Below the pieces are notes generated by a model that was given only the letters and a program-made list of their open reading frames with translations, did not search any database and had not been told where the DNA came from. Below, in pieces: positions 18,158 to 27,387 of a stretch of 49,377 nt of DNA. Positions within the stretch are counted from its first letter, which is position 1. Every line of letters begins with the position of its first letter. A program made the translations under genes and the position numbers. The stretch comes from Lysobacterales bacterium (GTDB lineage: Bacteria > Pseudomonadota > Gammaproteobacteria > Xanthomonadales > SZUA-5): NCBI GenBank assembly GCA_022844165.1, contig JALHMH010000034.1:1-49377 (forward strand). The letters run 5' to 3'.

Positions 18158-18998
18158 TTGCACAGCAGAGCCTGCAGGAAATGAGCTGACGCCAGTAGCC
18201 GGCTGTGGCCGGATATTTGCGACGGCTGGCGGCGAACAAACCCAGTGCGCCAACCTCACCTGGCGTACGCCACGTACCGAAGATCTGATCCCACAGGATC
18301 AATGCGTTGCCATAGTTGGCATGGCCATCGTGTTCATCTGCGGCGTGATGCCAGCGGTGCAGTTGATTGGTGCTGAAAACCCAGTTCCAGAATCCGTGCC
18401 TCAAGTCAGCGTTGGCGTGCTGCAGCATGAGCACCGGCTGGGTGAATGCCAGGTAGGCAATCACCGCCTCGCTGGACGCGCCGATCAACAGCGCCGGCAG
18501 AACGGCCAGGCCGTTGATCAGGTAGTTGAGGGGATGAATCCGGAAATTGTTCCAGGTATTGAGTTTCTCAGGGCTGTGATGCATTGCATGCAGGCACCAC
18601 AGCAAACCGAATCGATGGTGCGCCAGGTGCGAGAGGTACTTGCCGAACTCGATCAATAAAGTCACGGCCACAACCTCGGCCAACAGCGGCCAGTTCGACG
18701 GGGCCGATGGATACAGCGCCACCACAACCAACGGCAGCGACAACTTCAGCAACGGATCGACCGCCCCAATCGCCACCGCCGCACTGCAAAGATCGCTGCG
18801 CAGTTCGGCGCCCGTTTCGCGCCACGTCGCGCGATACGGCCAGATGCGCTCGGCCAAAAACGCGGTACCAAGCGCGATCAGCGATCCGACCAGCACAGCC
18901 AGTTCACTCGCAACGCCAATCTGCGGCGCAATCGCATACAGCAAGACGCTTTGTAAGATCACCATGGGCAAGAGATGAGCCTGCAAGAACGTCCTCAT
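18150..18998 (-). CDS. Sterol desaturase/fatty acid hydroxylase family membrane protein
   Basis: A 282-residue di-iron membrane oxygenase. The histidine clusters are visible: HLAHH (near residue 124), HAMHH (near 138) and HRWHH (near 213), with hydrophobic helices at about 5-45 and 75-110. Family members hydroxylate or desaturate lipids or other hydrophobic substrates; the substrate here is unknown. The start ATG at 18998 overlaps the arsC stop (ATGA), and its own stop overlaps the aquaporin start, so it is locked into the arsenic operon by translational coupling. A direct role in arsenic handling is not established. Confidence 0.88.
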   Translation of the reverse strand: MRTFLQAHLLPMVILQSVLLYAIAPQIGVASELAVLVGSLIALGTAFLAERIWPYRATWRETGAELRSDLCSAAVAIGAVDPLLKLSLPLVVVALYPSAPSNWPLLAEVVAVTLLIEFGKYLSHLAHHRFGLLWCLHAMHHSPEKLNTWNNFRIHPLNYLINGLAVLPALLIGASSEAVIAYLAFTQPVLMLQHANADLRHGFWNWVFSTNQLHRWHHAADEHDGHANYGNALILWDQIFGTWRTPGEVGALGLFAASRRKYPATAGYWRQLISCRLCCASG

Positions 18999-19378
18999 AA
19001 TTGCTCCAGAAGTGCGCGCACACGGTTGGCAATGTCGTCGCGAACGGCGCGGTAACCGTCTTCGTCCATATGCCTGGGGTCTTGGAGTGCCCAGTCTTCC
19101 TGGTGTCGAGCGGGCAGCCAGGGGCACGCGTCACCACAGCCCATGGTGATGACTGCGTCAAACTCGCCCGAGATTTCATCGAGTGATTTTGAGCGATGCC
19201 CGCTCAAGTCGATCCCGACCTCCGCCATGTAATGCACGGCCTTTGGATTGATCACGCCCGAGGGCCGGGAGCCGGCGCTCAAGGCCTCGACGTTGGCGCC
19301 ACCGAAGTGGCGCGCAAACCCCTGGGCCATCTGGCTGCGGTTGGCGTTTTCGACGCACACAAATAACACGCGTTTCAT
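18995..19378 (-). CDS. arsC: Arsenate reductase, low molecular weight phosphatase type
   Basis: A 127-residue reductase that turns arsenate into arsenite. The phosphatase loop C8-VENAN-R14-S is at the N-terminus, and a second cysteine pair is present in GCGDACPW near residues 80-85, as in thioredoxin-coupled ArsC. The end is one base-overlap unit (ATGA) from the desaturase gene. It lies about 90 bases downstream of the arsR gene. Confidence 0.92.
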   Translation of the reverse strand: MKRVLFVCVENANRSQMAQGFARHFGGANVEALSAGSRPSGVINPKAVHYMAEVGIDLSGHRSKSLDEISGEFDAVITMGCGDACPWLPARHQEDWALQDPRHMDEDGYRAVRDDIANRVRALLEQL

Positions 19379-19466
19379 GCTTCGAGCCCCCGACGGCTGT
19401 CAACTTGCCGTCTACCAGGCCACGGACATGGGTGGATTCCTGGTGCAGTATCCATATGCAATCTCC

Positions 19467-19793
19467 TCAGCAGATTGTTCTCGGCGCGCATGTTTCGATG
19501 GGTGCAGCTGCACCCGCACAACAGTTTTCGGTCAGAAACGCCAGCAGCGCATTCATCTGCGCAAAGTCGGCGCGGACGCGAATGACCCGACCCTCGCGCG
19601 TGTCGAGCGCGAGGCCGGCATTGCGCAGCACGTTCAAGTGTGCTGTCAGCGTCGCCGCAGGAATCGCCACTTGTTCGCGCAATTCGCCCACTGACATGCC
19701 CGCCGGGCCGGCCCGAATCAACGCACGAAACGCCGCGAGTCGGCTTTCATGGGCAAGTGCGCGCAACGCGCCGAGTGCGAGATCGGTGTTCAT
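19467..19793 (-). CDS. arsR: ArsR-family transcriptional repressor
   Basis: A 108-residue winged-helix repressor. The DNA-binding helix region is MSVGELREQVAIPAATLTAHL near residues 33-53. A cysteine pair ENCCAGA sits near residue 91, close to the C-terminus; there is no ELCVCDL-type site of the R773 protein. Arsenite would be sensed through this C-terminal pair, as in other non-canonical ArsR types. A perfect 16-base palindrome immediately upstream is its probable operator. It heads the arsR-arsC-desaturase-aquaporin run. Confidence 0.9.
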   Translation of the reverse strand: MNTDLALGALRALAHESRLAAFRALIRAGPAGMSVGELREQVAIPAATLTAHLNVLRNAGLALDTREGRVIRVRADFAQMNALLAFLTENCCAGAAAPIETCAPRTIC

Positions 19794-19799
19794 GATTCG

Positions 19800-19815
19800 A
19801 TAATTCCGGAATTAT
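19800..19815. promoter_or_regulatory. Probable ArsR operator
   Basis: ATAATTCCGGAATTAT is a perfect 16-base palindrome located 6-22 bases upstream of the arsR start codon. It also lies in the region between arsR and the divergent PaiB-like gene, so it could affect both. Confidence 0.6.
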
Positions 19816-19868
19816 AGAAATAATTCAAGCGGTGAGGAATATCGACGTCGGTGGGCGATACTCTGCCG

Positions 19869-20513
19869 ATGTACCTTCCCCAGCACTTCGCCGAAGACCG
19901 GCCCACAGTTCTTGCCGGACTCATTGAGCAACATCCGTTGGCGACGATCGTGCGCGCCGGCAGTACCGGGCTCACGGCAGACCACATCCCGTTGATGTTT
20001 GAAGCGACGGGCGAGGGAGCCGGTCAGCTGGTGGGGCATGTTGCCAGGCGCAATCCGCTATGGCAGGCGTCGGATGGACAGCAATTGCTGGTCATCTTCC
20101 AGGGCCCGTCGAGTTACATCTCGCCAAACTGGTATGCGACGAAACACCCGTCAGGAAAGGCGGTGCCGACCTGGAACTACGCGGTGGTGCACGCGCATTG
20201 TTCGCTTTGCGATATCCACGACCGCTCGCAGCTGTTGGACCTCATCACGCGGCTGACCGACCGCCACGAGTCCAATCGCAGCCAGCGCTGGCGGGTCGCC
20301 GACGCACCGCAGGATTACACCGAGAATCTGCTTGCCAACATCGTCGGCATACGGCTGACGATCCATCGATGGTTCGGCAAGTGGAAGGTGAGCCAGAACC
20401 AGCCAGCGCAAAATCGGCAATCGGTCATCGACGGCCTGGCGAGCGAGGACAACGACGCGGCAGCGCAAATGTCATCGTTGGTTGCAACGCATGGCGGTCC
20501 CAAAACAAAGTAA
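19869..20513 (+). CDS. PaiB-type FMN-binding negative transcriptional regulator
   Basis: A 214-residue protein of the PaiB family. It begins MYLPQHF, has the typical HPLATIV near residue 26 and GPSSYISPNWY near residue 84, and ends with a KWKVSQN stretch used by the family near residue 180. PaiB proteins bind FMN, and in Bacillus one affects sporulation and protease genes; here the job is unknown. The start at 19869 is chosen over 19851 because the family begins with MYxPxHF. It is divergent from the arsenic operon. Confidence 0.88.
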   Translation: MYLPQHFAEDRPTVLAGLIEQHPLATIVRAGSTGLTADHIPLMFEATGEGAGQLVGHVARRNPLWQASDGQQLLVIFQGPSSYISPNWYATKHPSGKAVPTWNYAVVHAHCSLCDIHDRSQLLDLITRLTDRHESNRSQRWRVADAPQDYTENLLANIVGIRLTIHRWFGKWKVSQNQPAQNRQSVIDGLASEDNDAAAQMSSLVATHGGPKTK

Positions 20514-20711
20514 ACAAATTCCGCGTCCTGCTGCGCCGAGACTCGATCGCGTTCACTTCTGAACTCTGCTGTCCGAATTTGTCTTTGCTGGTGGTGCCAC
20601 TTTGGGCCAAGACACGGTGACTGGGTTCGCTTCTCCCGCGCCGATGGCCTTTCGAGTGGTTCGGCACAGGTCTTGCTGCGTGGCTGCTCTCGTTGTGCGG
20701 TGGAGACGACC

Positions 20712-23225
20712 ATGCTTGCCCGATTTCTGACCGAAGTGCGACGCAGTGCCCGGGCATTGATCGCCAGACCGAGCTTCACGCTGATTGCCGTGTTGACGCT
20801 TGCCCTGGGCATCGGTGCGAACACCGCGGTTTTTTCGCTCTTTCACCAGATCGTAATGCGGCCACTGCAGGTGCCACAACCCGAACAACTGGTCAACTTC
20901 TTGGCACCGGGACCAAAATGGGGAAACACGTCAAATTCCCGCATCGGTCCGCGGGAGGCGATCTTCAGTTATCCGATGTTCCGCGACCTGCAGGCGAAGC
21001 AACAAGGGTTTACGGACATCGCCGCACATCGCGACCAGGCGGTGAACCTGGCGATTGATGGCAACACGCAGGTTGGTCAGGCTCTGCTGGTTTCGCCGGC
21101 GTACTTCGCGGTGTTGCAATTGGGTCCCGCCCTGGGACGCTTGATTGGTCCAGAGGACGATGCGCCGATCGGGCAATCGCAAATTGCAGTACTCAGCCAC
21201 GAATACTGGAAGAACACGTTGCGTGGGAGACCCGACGTGATCAACCAGATCATTAAAGTCAATGGTGTGGCCTTGACGATCATCGGCGTTGCGCCAGCGG
21301 GATTTCGCAGTACAACGTTCGGTTCGCAACCGCAGGTTTTTGTTCCCCTCAATATTCGCTGGCTACTGGCGCCGCAAGCACCCAAAGACCATGACAACCG
21401 CCTGAGCCACTGGCTGTATTTGTTCGCAAGACTCCGGCCCGGCTATCGCCTCGATCAGGCCGGCGCGCAAACCAACCAGGTGTATCAACAGATCATCAAC
21501 GAGGTCGAAGTGCCGCTGCAGCCCGGTGCAGCCAGCGCCACCATGGCACAGTTCAAGGCCAAACAGTTGTCATTCGAGCCAGGCGCAAGCGGGCAGAGCT
21601 CAACAGCGCGCACTGCGGCCACGCCGCTGATTCTGCTGCTGGCAGTGTCGGCTTTGGTGCTGCTGGTGGCGTGTTTGAACACCGCGAACTTACTCCTGGC
21701 GAGGGCCTCGACGCGCGTTGGTGAGCTGGCTTTGCGAGCGTCGATCGGCGCGCCGCAGGCACAGCTGTTGCGTGAACAATTGATCGAATCGGTGCTCCTG
21801 GCGATATTGGGAGGCCTGGGCAGTTTGCCGATCGCCCTGCTATGCATACAGGGACTTGCCGCCGCGTTGCCGAGTGTGGCGACAGCATCTATCGATACGC
21901 GTCTGGATTGGACAACGATGTACTTTGCAATGGCTGTCGCGCTCCTGACGGTGTTGATTTTTGGCCTGCTGCCGGCACTATTCGCCTCTCGAACGGCGCC
22001 CATCTTGAGCTTGAAGGGAAGCTCGCAGACCGGCGGAAGTCGTGCAGCGAATCGATTCCGAAATGCACTCGCCATCGCACAGATCGCGCTATCGATGGTC
22101 TCATTGGTGATGGCTGGCCTTTTTATTCAGAGCCTCTCGAATCTGAGTCGGGTCGAGCTTGGAATGCAGGTCGAGTCTGTCGCCACATTCGCGCTTTCCC
22201 CTGAACGCAACGGCTATGCGCCAACGCAAAGTGCTCAGCTCTTTGCGCAGGTCGAAGCGGAGCTTGGGGCACTACCGGGCGTTGCTTCGGTTACAACATC
22301 CCTGGTGCCTTTGTTAAGTGGCAACGACTGGGGAACCGGTGTGTCGGTCGAGGGCTGGCGTACCGAAACAGAACGGGCGCACTCGTACTACAACCTCATC
22401 GGGACCGACTACTTCCGCACGCTCGGTATCACCATGCTGGCGGGCCGCGATTTCACGCCGGGCGATACACTCGATCGGCCTAAAGTGGCCATCGTCAATC
22501 GACAATTTGCCGAAAAGTACGGTTTAGGCCAGGGCACACAAGCCATTGGCAAGCGCATGGCCGTCGGTGATGGCGCCGAACTCGATATCGAAATCGTCGG
22601 TTTGGTTGAAGATTCGCATTACAGTGGCGTCAAGCAAGGTGCGCCAGAGCAGTTCTTTTTGCCCTATCGGCAAGAGGCGACGATTGGATCGCTCAATTTC
22701 TATGTGCGCGGTGCGCTGCCACCGGAGCGACTGTTGACGACCATTTCGCAAGCCACGGCGCGCGTCGACCCGAATTTACCGATTGAGGACCTCGCGACGA
22801 TGCCGCAGACGATCCAGGAGAATCTCCTGGTCGACCGTTTTGTCGGGTTGTTATCGACGGCGTTCGCGGTTCTCGCGACGTTATTGGCCGCAGGCGGTGT
22901 TTATGGCGCGTTGACGTTTTCGTTGTCACAGCGCACGCGCGAAATCGGCTTGCGCCTGGCCCTCGGCGCCGCGCCGGCGAGAATCCGATCGGGTTTGATC
23001 GGCCAGGTGGCGCTCTTGTTCGCGATCGGTGCGGGAATCGGCCTGATTCTGGCATTGATGCTGGGCCAATCGGCGCAAGCGTTGTTGTTCGAACTCGATG
23101 GTTACGAGCCGACCGTGTGGGCGAGTGCGGTTCTGGTTCTGGCCTGCGTCGCATTTCTGGCCGCCTGGTGGCCTGCGCGTCGCGCGTCGCGCATCGACCC
23201 GCTGGTCGCACTCCGTTGGGAATAG
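20712..23225 (+). CDS. ADOP/MacB-like ABC transporter permease
   Basis: An 837-residue permease with two FtsX-type membrane blocks. The first MacB periplasmic core domain follows the N-terminal helix (FTLIAVLTLALGIGANTAVFS), with a helix set at about 315-430 followed by a second copy of the core and a final helix set at about 715-835. This duplicated layout matches the ADOP (acidobacterial duplicated orphan permease) group. As in that group, no ATPase gene is adjacent. The ATG at 20712 follows a GGAGAC ribosome site. The 200 bases before it hold no gene. Confidence 0.88.
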   Translation: MLARFLTEVRRSARALIARPSFTLIAVLTLALGIGANTAVFSLFHQIVMRPLQVPQPEQLVNFLAPGPKWGNTSNSRIGPREAIFSYPMFRDLQAKQQGFTDIAAHRDQAVNLAIDGNTQVGQALLVSPAYFAVLQLGPALGRLIGPEDDAPIGQSQIAVLSHEYWKNTLRGRPDVINQIIKVNGVALTIIGVAPAGFRSTTFGSQPQVFVPLNIRWLLAPQAPKDHDNRLSHWLYLFARLRPGYRLDQAGAQTNQVYQQIINEVEVPLQPGAASATMAQFKAKQLSFEPGASGQSSTARTAATPLILLLAVSALVLLVACLNTANLLLARASTRVGELALRASIGAPQAQLLREQLIESVLLAILGGLGSLPIALLCIQGLAAALPSVATASIDTRLDWTTMYFAMAVALLTVLIFGLLPALFASRTAPILSLKGSSQTGGSRAANRFRNALAIAQIALSMVSLVMAGLFIQSLSNLSRVELGMQVESVATFALSPERNGYAPTQSAQLFAQVEAELGALPGVASVTTSLVPLLSGNDWGTGVSVEGWRTETERAHSYYNLIGTDYFRTLGITMLAGRDFTPGDTLDRPKVAIVNRQFAEKYGLGQGTQAIGKRMAVGDGAELDIEIVGLVEDSHYSGVKQGAPEQFFLPYRQEATIGSLNFYVRGALPPERLLTTISQATARVDPNLPIEDLATMPQTIQENLLVDRFVGLLSTAFAVLATLLAAGGVYGALTFSLSQRTREIGLRLALGAAPARIRSGLIGQVALLFAIGAGIGLILALMLGQSAQALLFELDGYEPTVWASAVLVLACVAFLAAWWPARRASRIDPLVALRWE

Positions 23226-23297
23226 CCGGTACGTTGGCATGCGTGCGCGGGCCGACTGGTGTAGCGTGTTCGCTCCAGAGTGAATAGGGCTGCTGCA

Positions 23298-25406
23298 ATG
23301 CCTCTTGCGCGCGTTCTGTCGATGCTGGTGTTCAGCGCATTACTGCCGTGGTCCTTGTCGTTCGGACAGGAGGAACCGGGGGTGGCCGATGCCGCCCGGG
23401 CCGCGCCGGGCGAACGGCTGATCGTCGAGGCGCCGCTCGGTACGCCAGATGATGCGCAGGCAACCGCCAGTCGCGACCCGCAGCCGGCGCCGGAAGACAG
23501 GGAATCGGCCCCGCCAGCCGACAACGACGATGCCATTCCGCAGGGGCCATCGATTCCCGGTATGGCGCTATCGACGGCGCGTGCCGAGGGCATCGCACTG
23601 CAAGCTTTTGTGGACGGCATTGCCTTGGGCCTGCAACGCGAGCATGGACTGGCCGCGGTGTCGTTGTCGGTGGTGCGCAACGATGCGTTGCTGTTGGCAA
23701 AAGCCTATGGCCTGGCCGACGTCGCGGCGGGCCGGGCGGCGACGGCCGATACCACACTGTTCCGTATCGGTTCGGTGTCCAAGACCTTCACCTGGACCGC
23801 AGTTATGATGCTCGTCGAGCGGGGTCAGATCGATCTTGATGCTGACGTCAATCGTTACCTTAAAGCGGTCCGCATCCGCGAAGCGTTCGGAACGCCGGTG
23901 ACGATGCGTCATCTGATGCACCATCGCGCCGGTTTTGAGGACAGTCTGCGGTTGTTTGCGGTTTCCGACGACGATCCGCGCTCACTGGAAGAGCTGCTTA
24001 TCGCGCAGCAACCGGCGCGCGTCTATGCACCGGGTCTGCGGACGTCGTATTCGAATTGGGGCTCGGCGCTGGCGGCACAGCTCGTGGCCGACGTCAGCGG
24101 TCAATCCTACGACGCTTTCTTGCGCCGGGAGATTCTCGATCCGTTGGGCATGCATTCCAGTACTTTTGTGGCGCCGTCGAAACTCGAAGACAGCGTGCGT
24201 GCGAATCTCGCGACCGGCTACAAACGCGACAAGGGCGCTTTGGGATTGCAGGGTTACATGCAAATCGGCGCCTATTGGCCTGCTGGCGGTGTTGCATCGA
24301 CCGCTACGGACATGGCCCGATGGATGCGATTTCACTTGGGCGGCGGTGCGCTCGAAGGCGTGCGCCTGATGAGCGCAGAAACGCATGCCAGGATGTGGAC
24401 GCGGGCTTACGATGACCGAATCGGTGCGCCTGATCTGGCGCATGGCTTCCAGGATCGAAGTTACCGTGGCCTGCGAGCCTTAGGCCATGGTGGCGCCACC
24501 GCCGCTTTTTTCACCAACATGGTCCTGGTGCCCGAGTTGAACCTCGGTATCTACGTCTCGCAGAGCAGTCAGCAATCGCGCCTGCCTGTCGGCCTGCTGC
24601 CGGATCTGATCATCGACCACTTTCATGGTGGGCAGTTCCAGCCTGCCCTGACGATGGATGCTTCAAGCACGGAGGCACTGACTGACTTCGCTGGCACCTA
24701 TCTCAACAATCGTCGTGTGTTTTCCAGTTTCTCAGCGGTATTGGGATTGGGTTCGACGGGGCGCGTCGTCCCAGTATCCAACGATGCACTGATCGCGACA
24801 TTGAATGGCGAAGACCGGCAGTTTCGCCGCGTCGGCAATGAGCGCGATCTATTCGAGTCTGCCGACGGCGCGCGTATCGCCTTCGTGCGCGAGGGCGATC
24901 GCGTGGTTGCATTGGCCGACAGTTCGGGCGTGCACACACTGGAGAAGGTCGGCTTGCTCAACAGTCCGCATACTGCGTTTGCTGCGCTCGCTGTTGTTGT
25001 GCTGTCGGCGCTGACCACGTTGCTGGGTTTCTGGTGGCGCTTAGGTCGCGGTGCCGATGTGGGACAAGGTCCAGCCTCTTCCATCGCCGCAAGCGTTGCC
25101 CTGCTTTCGGCGCTGAGCGTCGTGGCCTTTTGCGTCTCTGTCGTTCTGCTGCTCCTGGACTTTCAGAAATTCGACCTGGCAACCATGGCCAGCTTCTATC
25201 CACCGCGATCGATGCTGTACACGCAATACGCAGCTTGGGCGATCCTGGGCGCGGCCGTCGCGATGTGGCTGGCGTTGGTGCTGGCCTACAAAGCGATCGG
25301 CTGGGGGCTTTGGCGGCGCCTGCACTTCGCGTTCTTCGCGCTAACGCTGGCGTTCGCCGCATTTCAGCTATGGCAATGGCGCGTCTATGGCGCGCCGCTG
25401 TATTGA
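23298..25406 (+). CDS. Membrane-anchored serine hydrolase (class C beta-lactamase-like)
   Basis: A protein of about 702 residues. A signal peptide (ending FGQ) precedes a low-complexity Pro/Asp-rich linker (about 25-85). The beta-lactamase-like domain (about 100-430) has the SxxK motif in GSVSKTFT, the YxN motif in YSNWG and the HGG motif in GHGGATAAF. It is followed by a small beta-domain and, from about residue 555, four hydrophobic helices. Such proteins are esterases, peptidases or lactamase relatives; a membrane-tethered C-terminus is less usual. The start may be the GTG at 23280 instead of the ATG at 23298. Confidence 0.85.
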   Translation: MPLARVLSMLVFSALLPWSLSFGQEEPGVADAARAAPGERLIVEAPLGTPDDAQATASRDPQPAPEDRESAPPADNDDAIPQGPSIPGMALSTARAEGIALQAFVDGIALGLQREHGLAAVSLSVVRNDALLLAKAYGLADVAAGRAATADTTLFRIGSVSKTFTWTAVMMLVERGQIDLDADVNRYLKAVRIREAFGTPVTMRHLMHHRAGFEDSLRLFAVSDDDPRSLEELLIAQQPARVYAPGLRTSYSNWGSALAAQLVADVSGQSYDAFLRREILDPLGMHSSTFVAPSKLEDSVRANLATGYKRDKGALGLQGYMQIGAYWPAGGVASTATDMARWMRFHLGGGALEGVRLMSAETHARMWTRAYDDRIGAPDLAHGFQDRSYRGLRALGHGGATAAFFTNMVLVPELNLGIYVSQSSQQSRLPVGLLPDLIIDHFHGGQFQPALTMDASSTEALTDFAGTYLNNRRVFSSFSAVLGLGSTGRVVPVSNDALIATLNGEDRQFRRVGNERDLFESADGARIAFVREGDRVVALADSSGVHTLEKVGLLNSPHTAFAALAVVVLSALTTLLGFWWRLGRGADVGQGPASSIAASVALLSALSVVAFCVSVVLLLLDFQKFDLATMASFYPPRSMLYTQYAAWAILGAAVAMWLALVLAYKAIGWGLWRRLHFAFFALTLAFAAFQLWQWRVYGAPLY

Positions 25407-25424
25407 TGCTGCAGGGATGGGTTT

Positions 25425-25850
25425 GTGGGGTCAGGCGCCCGAATTGCGATCGCACTTTGCGCTGGACTCTTCGCAGCGATGATGTTTCTTTATGGCACCA
25501 GCGCCGACCCGGACAAGGCGTGGCTTTCCTACTTTTTGGGAGCCTTTTGCGTGCTTGTGGCGATGGCGGGCCTGCTCAAGGGGCGAGCGGCGCGTTTCTG
25601 CGGCAGCGTCGTCGGTTTGTCAGTTTTTGCATTTGGTCTGCTCTACCTCGCCAACGAACTTCTCTCCGGTCCGTTCTTTTCGGATAGCAGGAGTAAGCCA
25701 TCGGTTCTTAACGCGATCATGTTTATGCTGGTGTTCGGCGTTCCCGGCTTGGTGTATGCCATCAAAGCAAAGTTTGGATTCGGGAAATCTGGTCAAGAAG
25801 TCGCTGTTCCCGGTCGCGAAACTCGTTCGCCAAACTCAGACAGCAGATGA
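25425..25850 (+). CDS. Small membrane protein of unknown function
   Basis: A 141-residue protein starting at a GTG, with hydrophobic segments near residues 5-25, 33-50, 60-80 and 94-112, and a charged C-terminal tail. It has no motif that I recognise. It starts 18 bases after the serine hydrolase gene and is probably co-transcribed. The start codon is uncertain. Confidence 0.55.
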   Translation: MGSGARIAIALCAGLFAAMMFLYGTSADPDKAWLSYFLGAFCVLVAMAGLLKGRAARFCGSVVGLSVFAFGLLYLANELLSGPFFSDSRSKPSVLNAIMFMLVFGVPGLVYAIKAKFGFGKSGQEVAVPGRETRSPNSDSR

Positions 25851-25881
25851 CGGAATGGCCTGGCCGATCCGTTGTGCGGCG

Positions 25882-27387
25882 TCATTCGAAGCCATTTATG
25901 TGCAACTCGCCGTTGGCAAGTGACTCTGATAGCAAATGCAGGTAGACCTCCAGGTTGTCGTAGCCCGCCACCCCCATGAGCGGTGACGACAGATGTGCAC
26001 CATTGGTTTGCGCAACGTTGGGATTGAGGCCCAGATGCGCGTAACGCAACTCGAAAGCATCCGGCATGCCGTCGTTGTCCACATCTGCAGGAGCGAGCGG
26101 TGCAACCGCAAAGTCGAGCCAGTGTGCGTCCTCGGCCTCGGGCTGCGCTTGGTTGAGCGCGCCCGGCGTGCCGCTTCGGACGCGGGTCATGATGCGCCGG
26201 TCCATTGGGTCGTGGGGAAAAGCCCCCGCCATCGCCGGAATCGCCGCCGCCAATGATGGCGCCGGCAGGTACTGAATTTGCGGATAGGCATGGCGTTGGC
26301 TCAAACGTTCGGCATTACCCAACCAGGCGTTGGGAGCGGCCGACGGGAAGTCGTTGCAACAGAAACTGAGCTGATAGTCGGCGAAATTCGGATAGAGGTT
26401 CATGCGATTGTCCGACAGGAAGAGCCGGTTGCCGACATTGCGCAACATGTCCCAATTGAACAGCGCATTGCCGTAGCCGCTGCGGCCGATCGCAAAATTA
26501 CCGACCGCATTCATGCGGATCAAATAGGGGCCGCTGGCGGGATTGGCGTTGACCCACTGTGCAAACTGCACATCGATGCCCGGATCGAACTGCAGGTTGT
26601 TGGACAACTCAAGGCGCAGTGGCGTGTTCTGGCAAGCATCGAAACGAAACGGCTGCATGTCCTCGTAGTTCGACGCCTCGCAGTTGATCTCCGGAAGCCG
26701 GCCACCTAGCCGAAACCACAGGTTCTTGACGATGCTCAGTTGATCGAGCGGATAGTCCGGGTGGGCGTAATTGAGCAGCATGCCTCCCCAAATCGCATGT
26801 CCGCCCACTGTTTCGGCCAATATGCTGCGTTGGATGGTGCCTTCCGATGCCCAGCTCAATTGTGCGGCCTCGTCGGAGGCATGCGCAAAAGAACTTCGGT
26901 CGATGATGAAACGCTTGATGCCGTCCAGCCGTAGCGCATCATCCAGCGCGTCGCCGCCGGTGGGTACGCCCCGATGCGGCGCCGGCCGGGAGCGCAGGTG
27001 ACGAACGATCAAATTGCCGCAGACATTGCGGCGATAGTGGGCGTCGCACAAGAAGCCGCGCACGATGACGCCGCCCGGCGAGGTCTGGCCGGCAATCGTG
27101 ACATCGCCATAAACCACGTTCGCCGGCGCGTGGATCACACCGCTGACTTTGAACAAGATATACCGTGGTCCAGTTTGTTTGAGTGCCCAGTTCAAACTGC
27201 CTTGCGTTGTGCCGTTGCTATCGGGTGCCAACGACGTGACATAGACAACTCGACCGCCTCGGCCACCTGTGGTCAGCGCGCCGAAGCCCTCGGCGCCTGG
27301 GAATGCCAGCAATGGCTGCGCATGTGCGTTCGAGGAAGCCACGATCAGCGCAATGGCCATGGCCAATTGCCGGAATCCTATGGTCAT
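25882..27387 (-). CDS. Pectate lyase-like exported protein (PL1 type) with GFE tail
   Basis: A 501-residue exported protein. A signal peptide (ending AHA-Q) is followed by FPGAEGFGALTTGGRGGRV, the usual opening of family 1 polysaccharide lyases. The beta-helix continues with a DVTIAGQTSPGGV turn near residue 95, then DALRLDG and IIDRSSFA near 145-160. The Asp-rich DVDNDGMPDAFE segment near the C-terminus looks like a calcium-binding repeat. The protein finishes with the tail LHINGFE. The ATG at 27387 has a GGAGGA ribosome site. The substrate cannot be told from sequence alone. Confidence 0.85.
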   Translation of the reverse strand: MTIGFRQLAMAIALIVASSNAHAQPLLAFPGAEGFGALTTGGRGGRVVYVTSLAPDSNGTTQGSLNWALKQTGPRYILFKVSGVIHAPANVVYGDVTIAGQTSPGGVIVRGFLCDAHYRRNVCGNLIVRHLRSRPAPHRGVPTGGDALDDALRLDGIKRFIIDRSSFAHASDEAAQLSWASEGTIQRSILAETVGGHAIWGGMLLNYAHPDYPLDQLSIVKNLWFRLGGRLPEINCEASNYEDMQPFRFDACQNTPLRLELSNNLQFDPGIDVQFAQWVNANPASGPYLIRMNAVGNFAIGRSGYGNALFNWDMLRNVGNRLFLSDNRMNLYPNFADYQLSFCCNDFPSAAPNAWLGNAERLSQRHAYPQIQYLPAPSLAAAIPAMAGAFPHDPMDRRIMTRVRSGTPGALNQAQPEAEDAHWLDFAVAPLAPADVDNDGMPDAFELRYAHLGLNPNVAQTNGAHLSSPLMGVAGYDNLEVYLHLLSESLANGELHINGFE

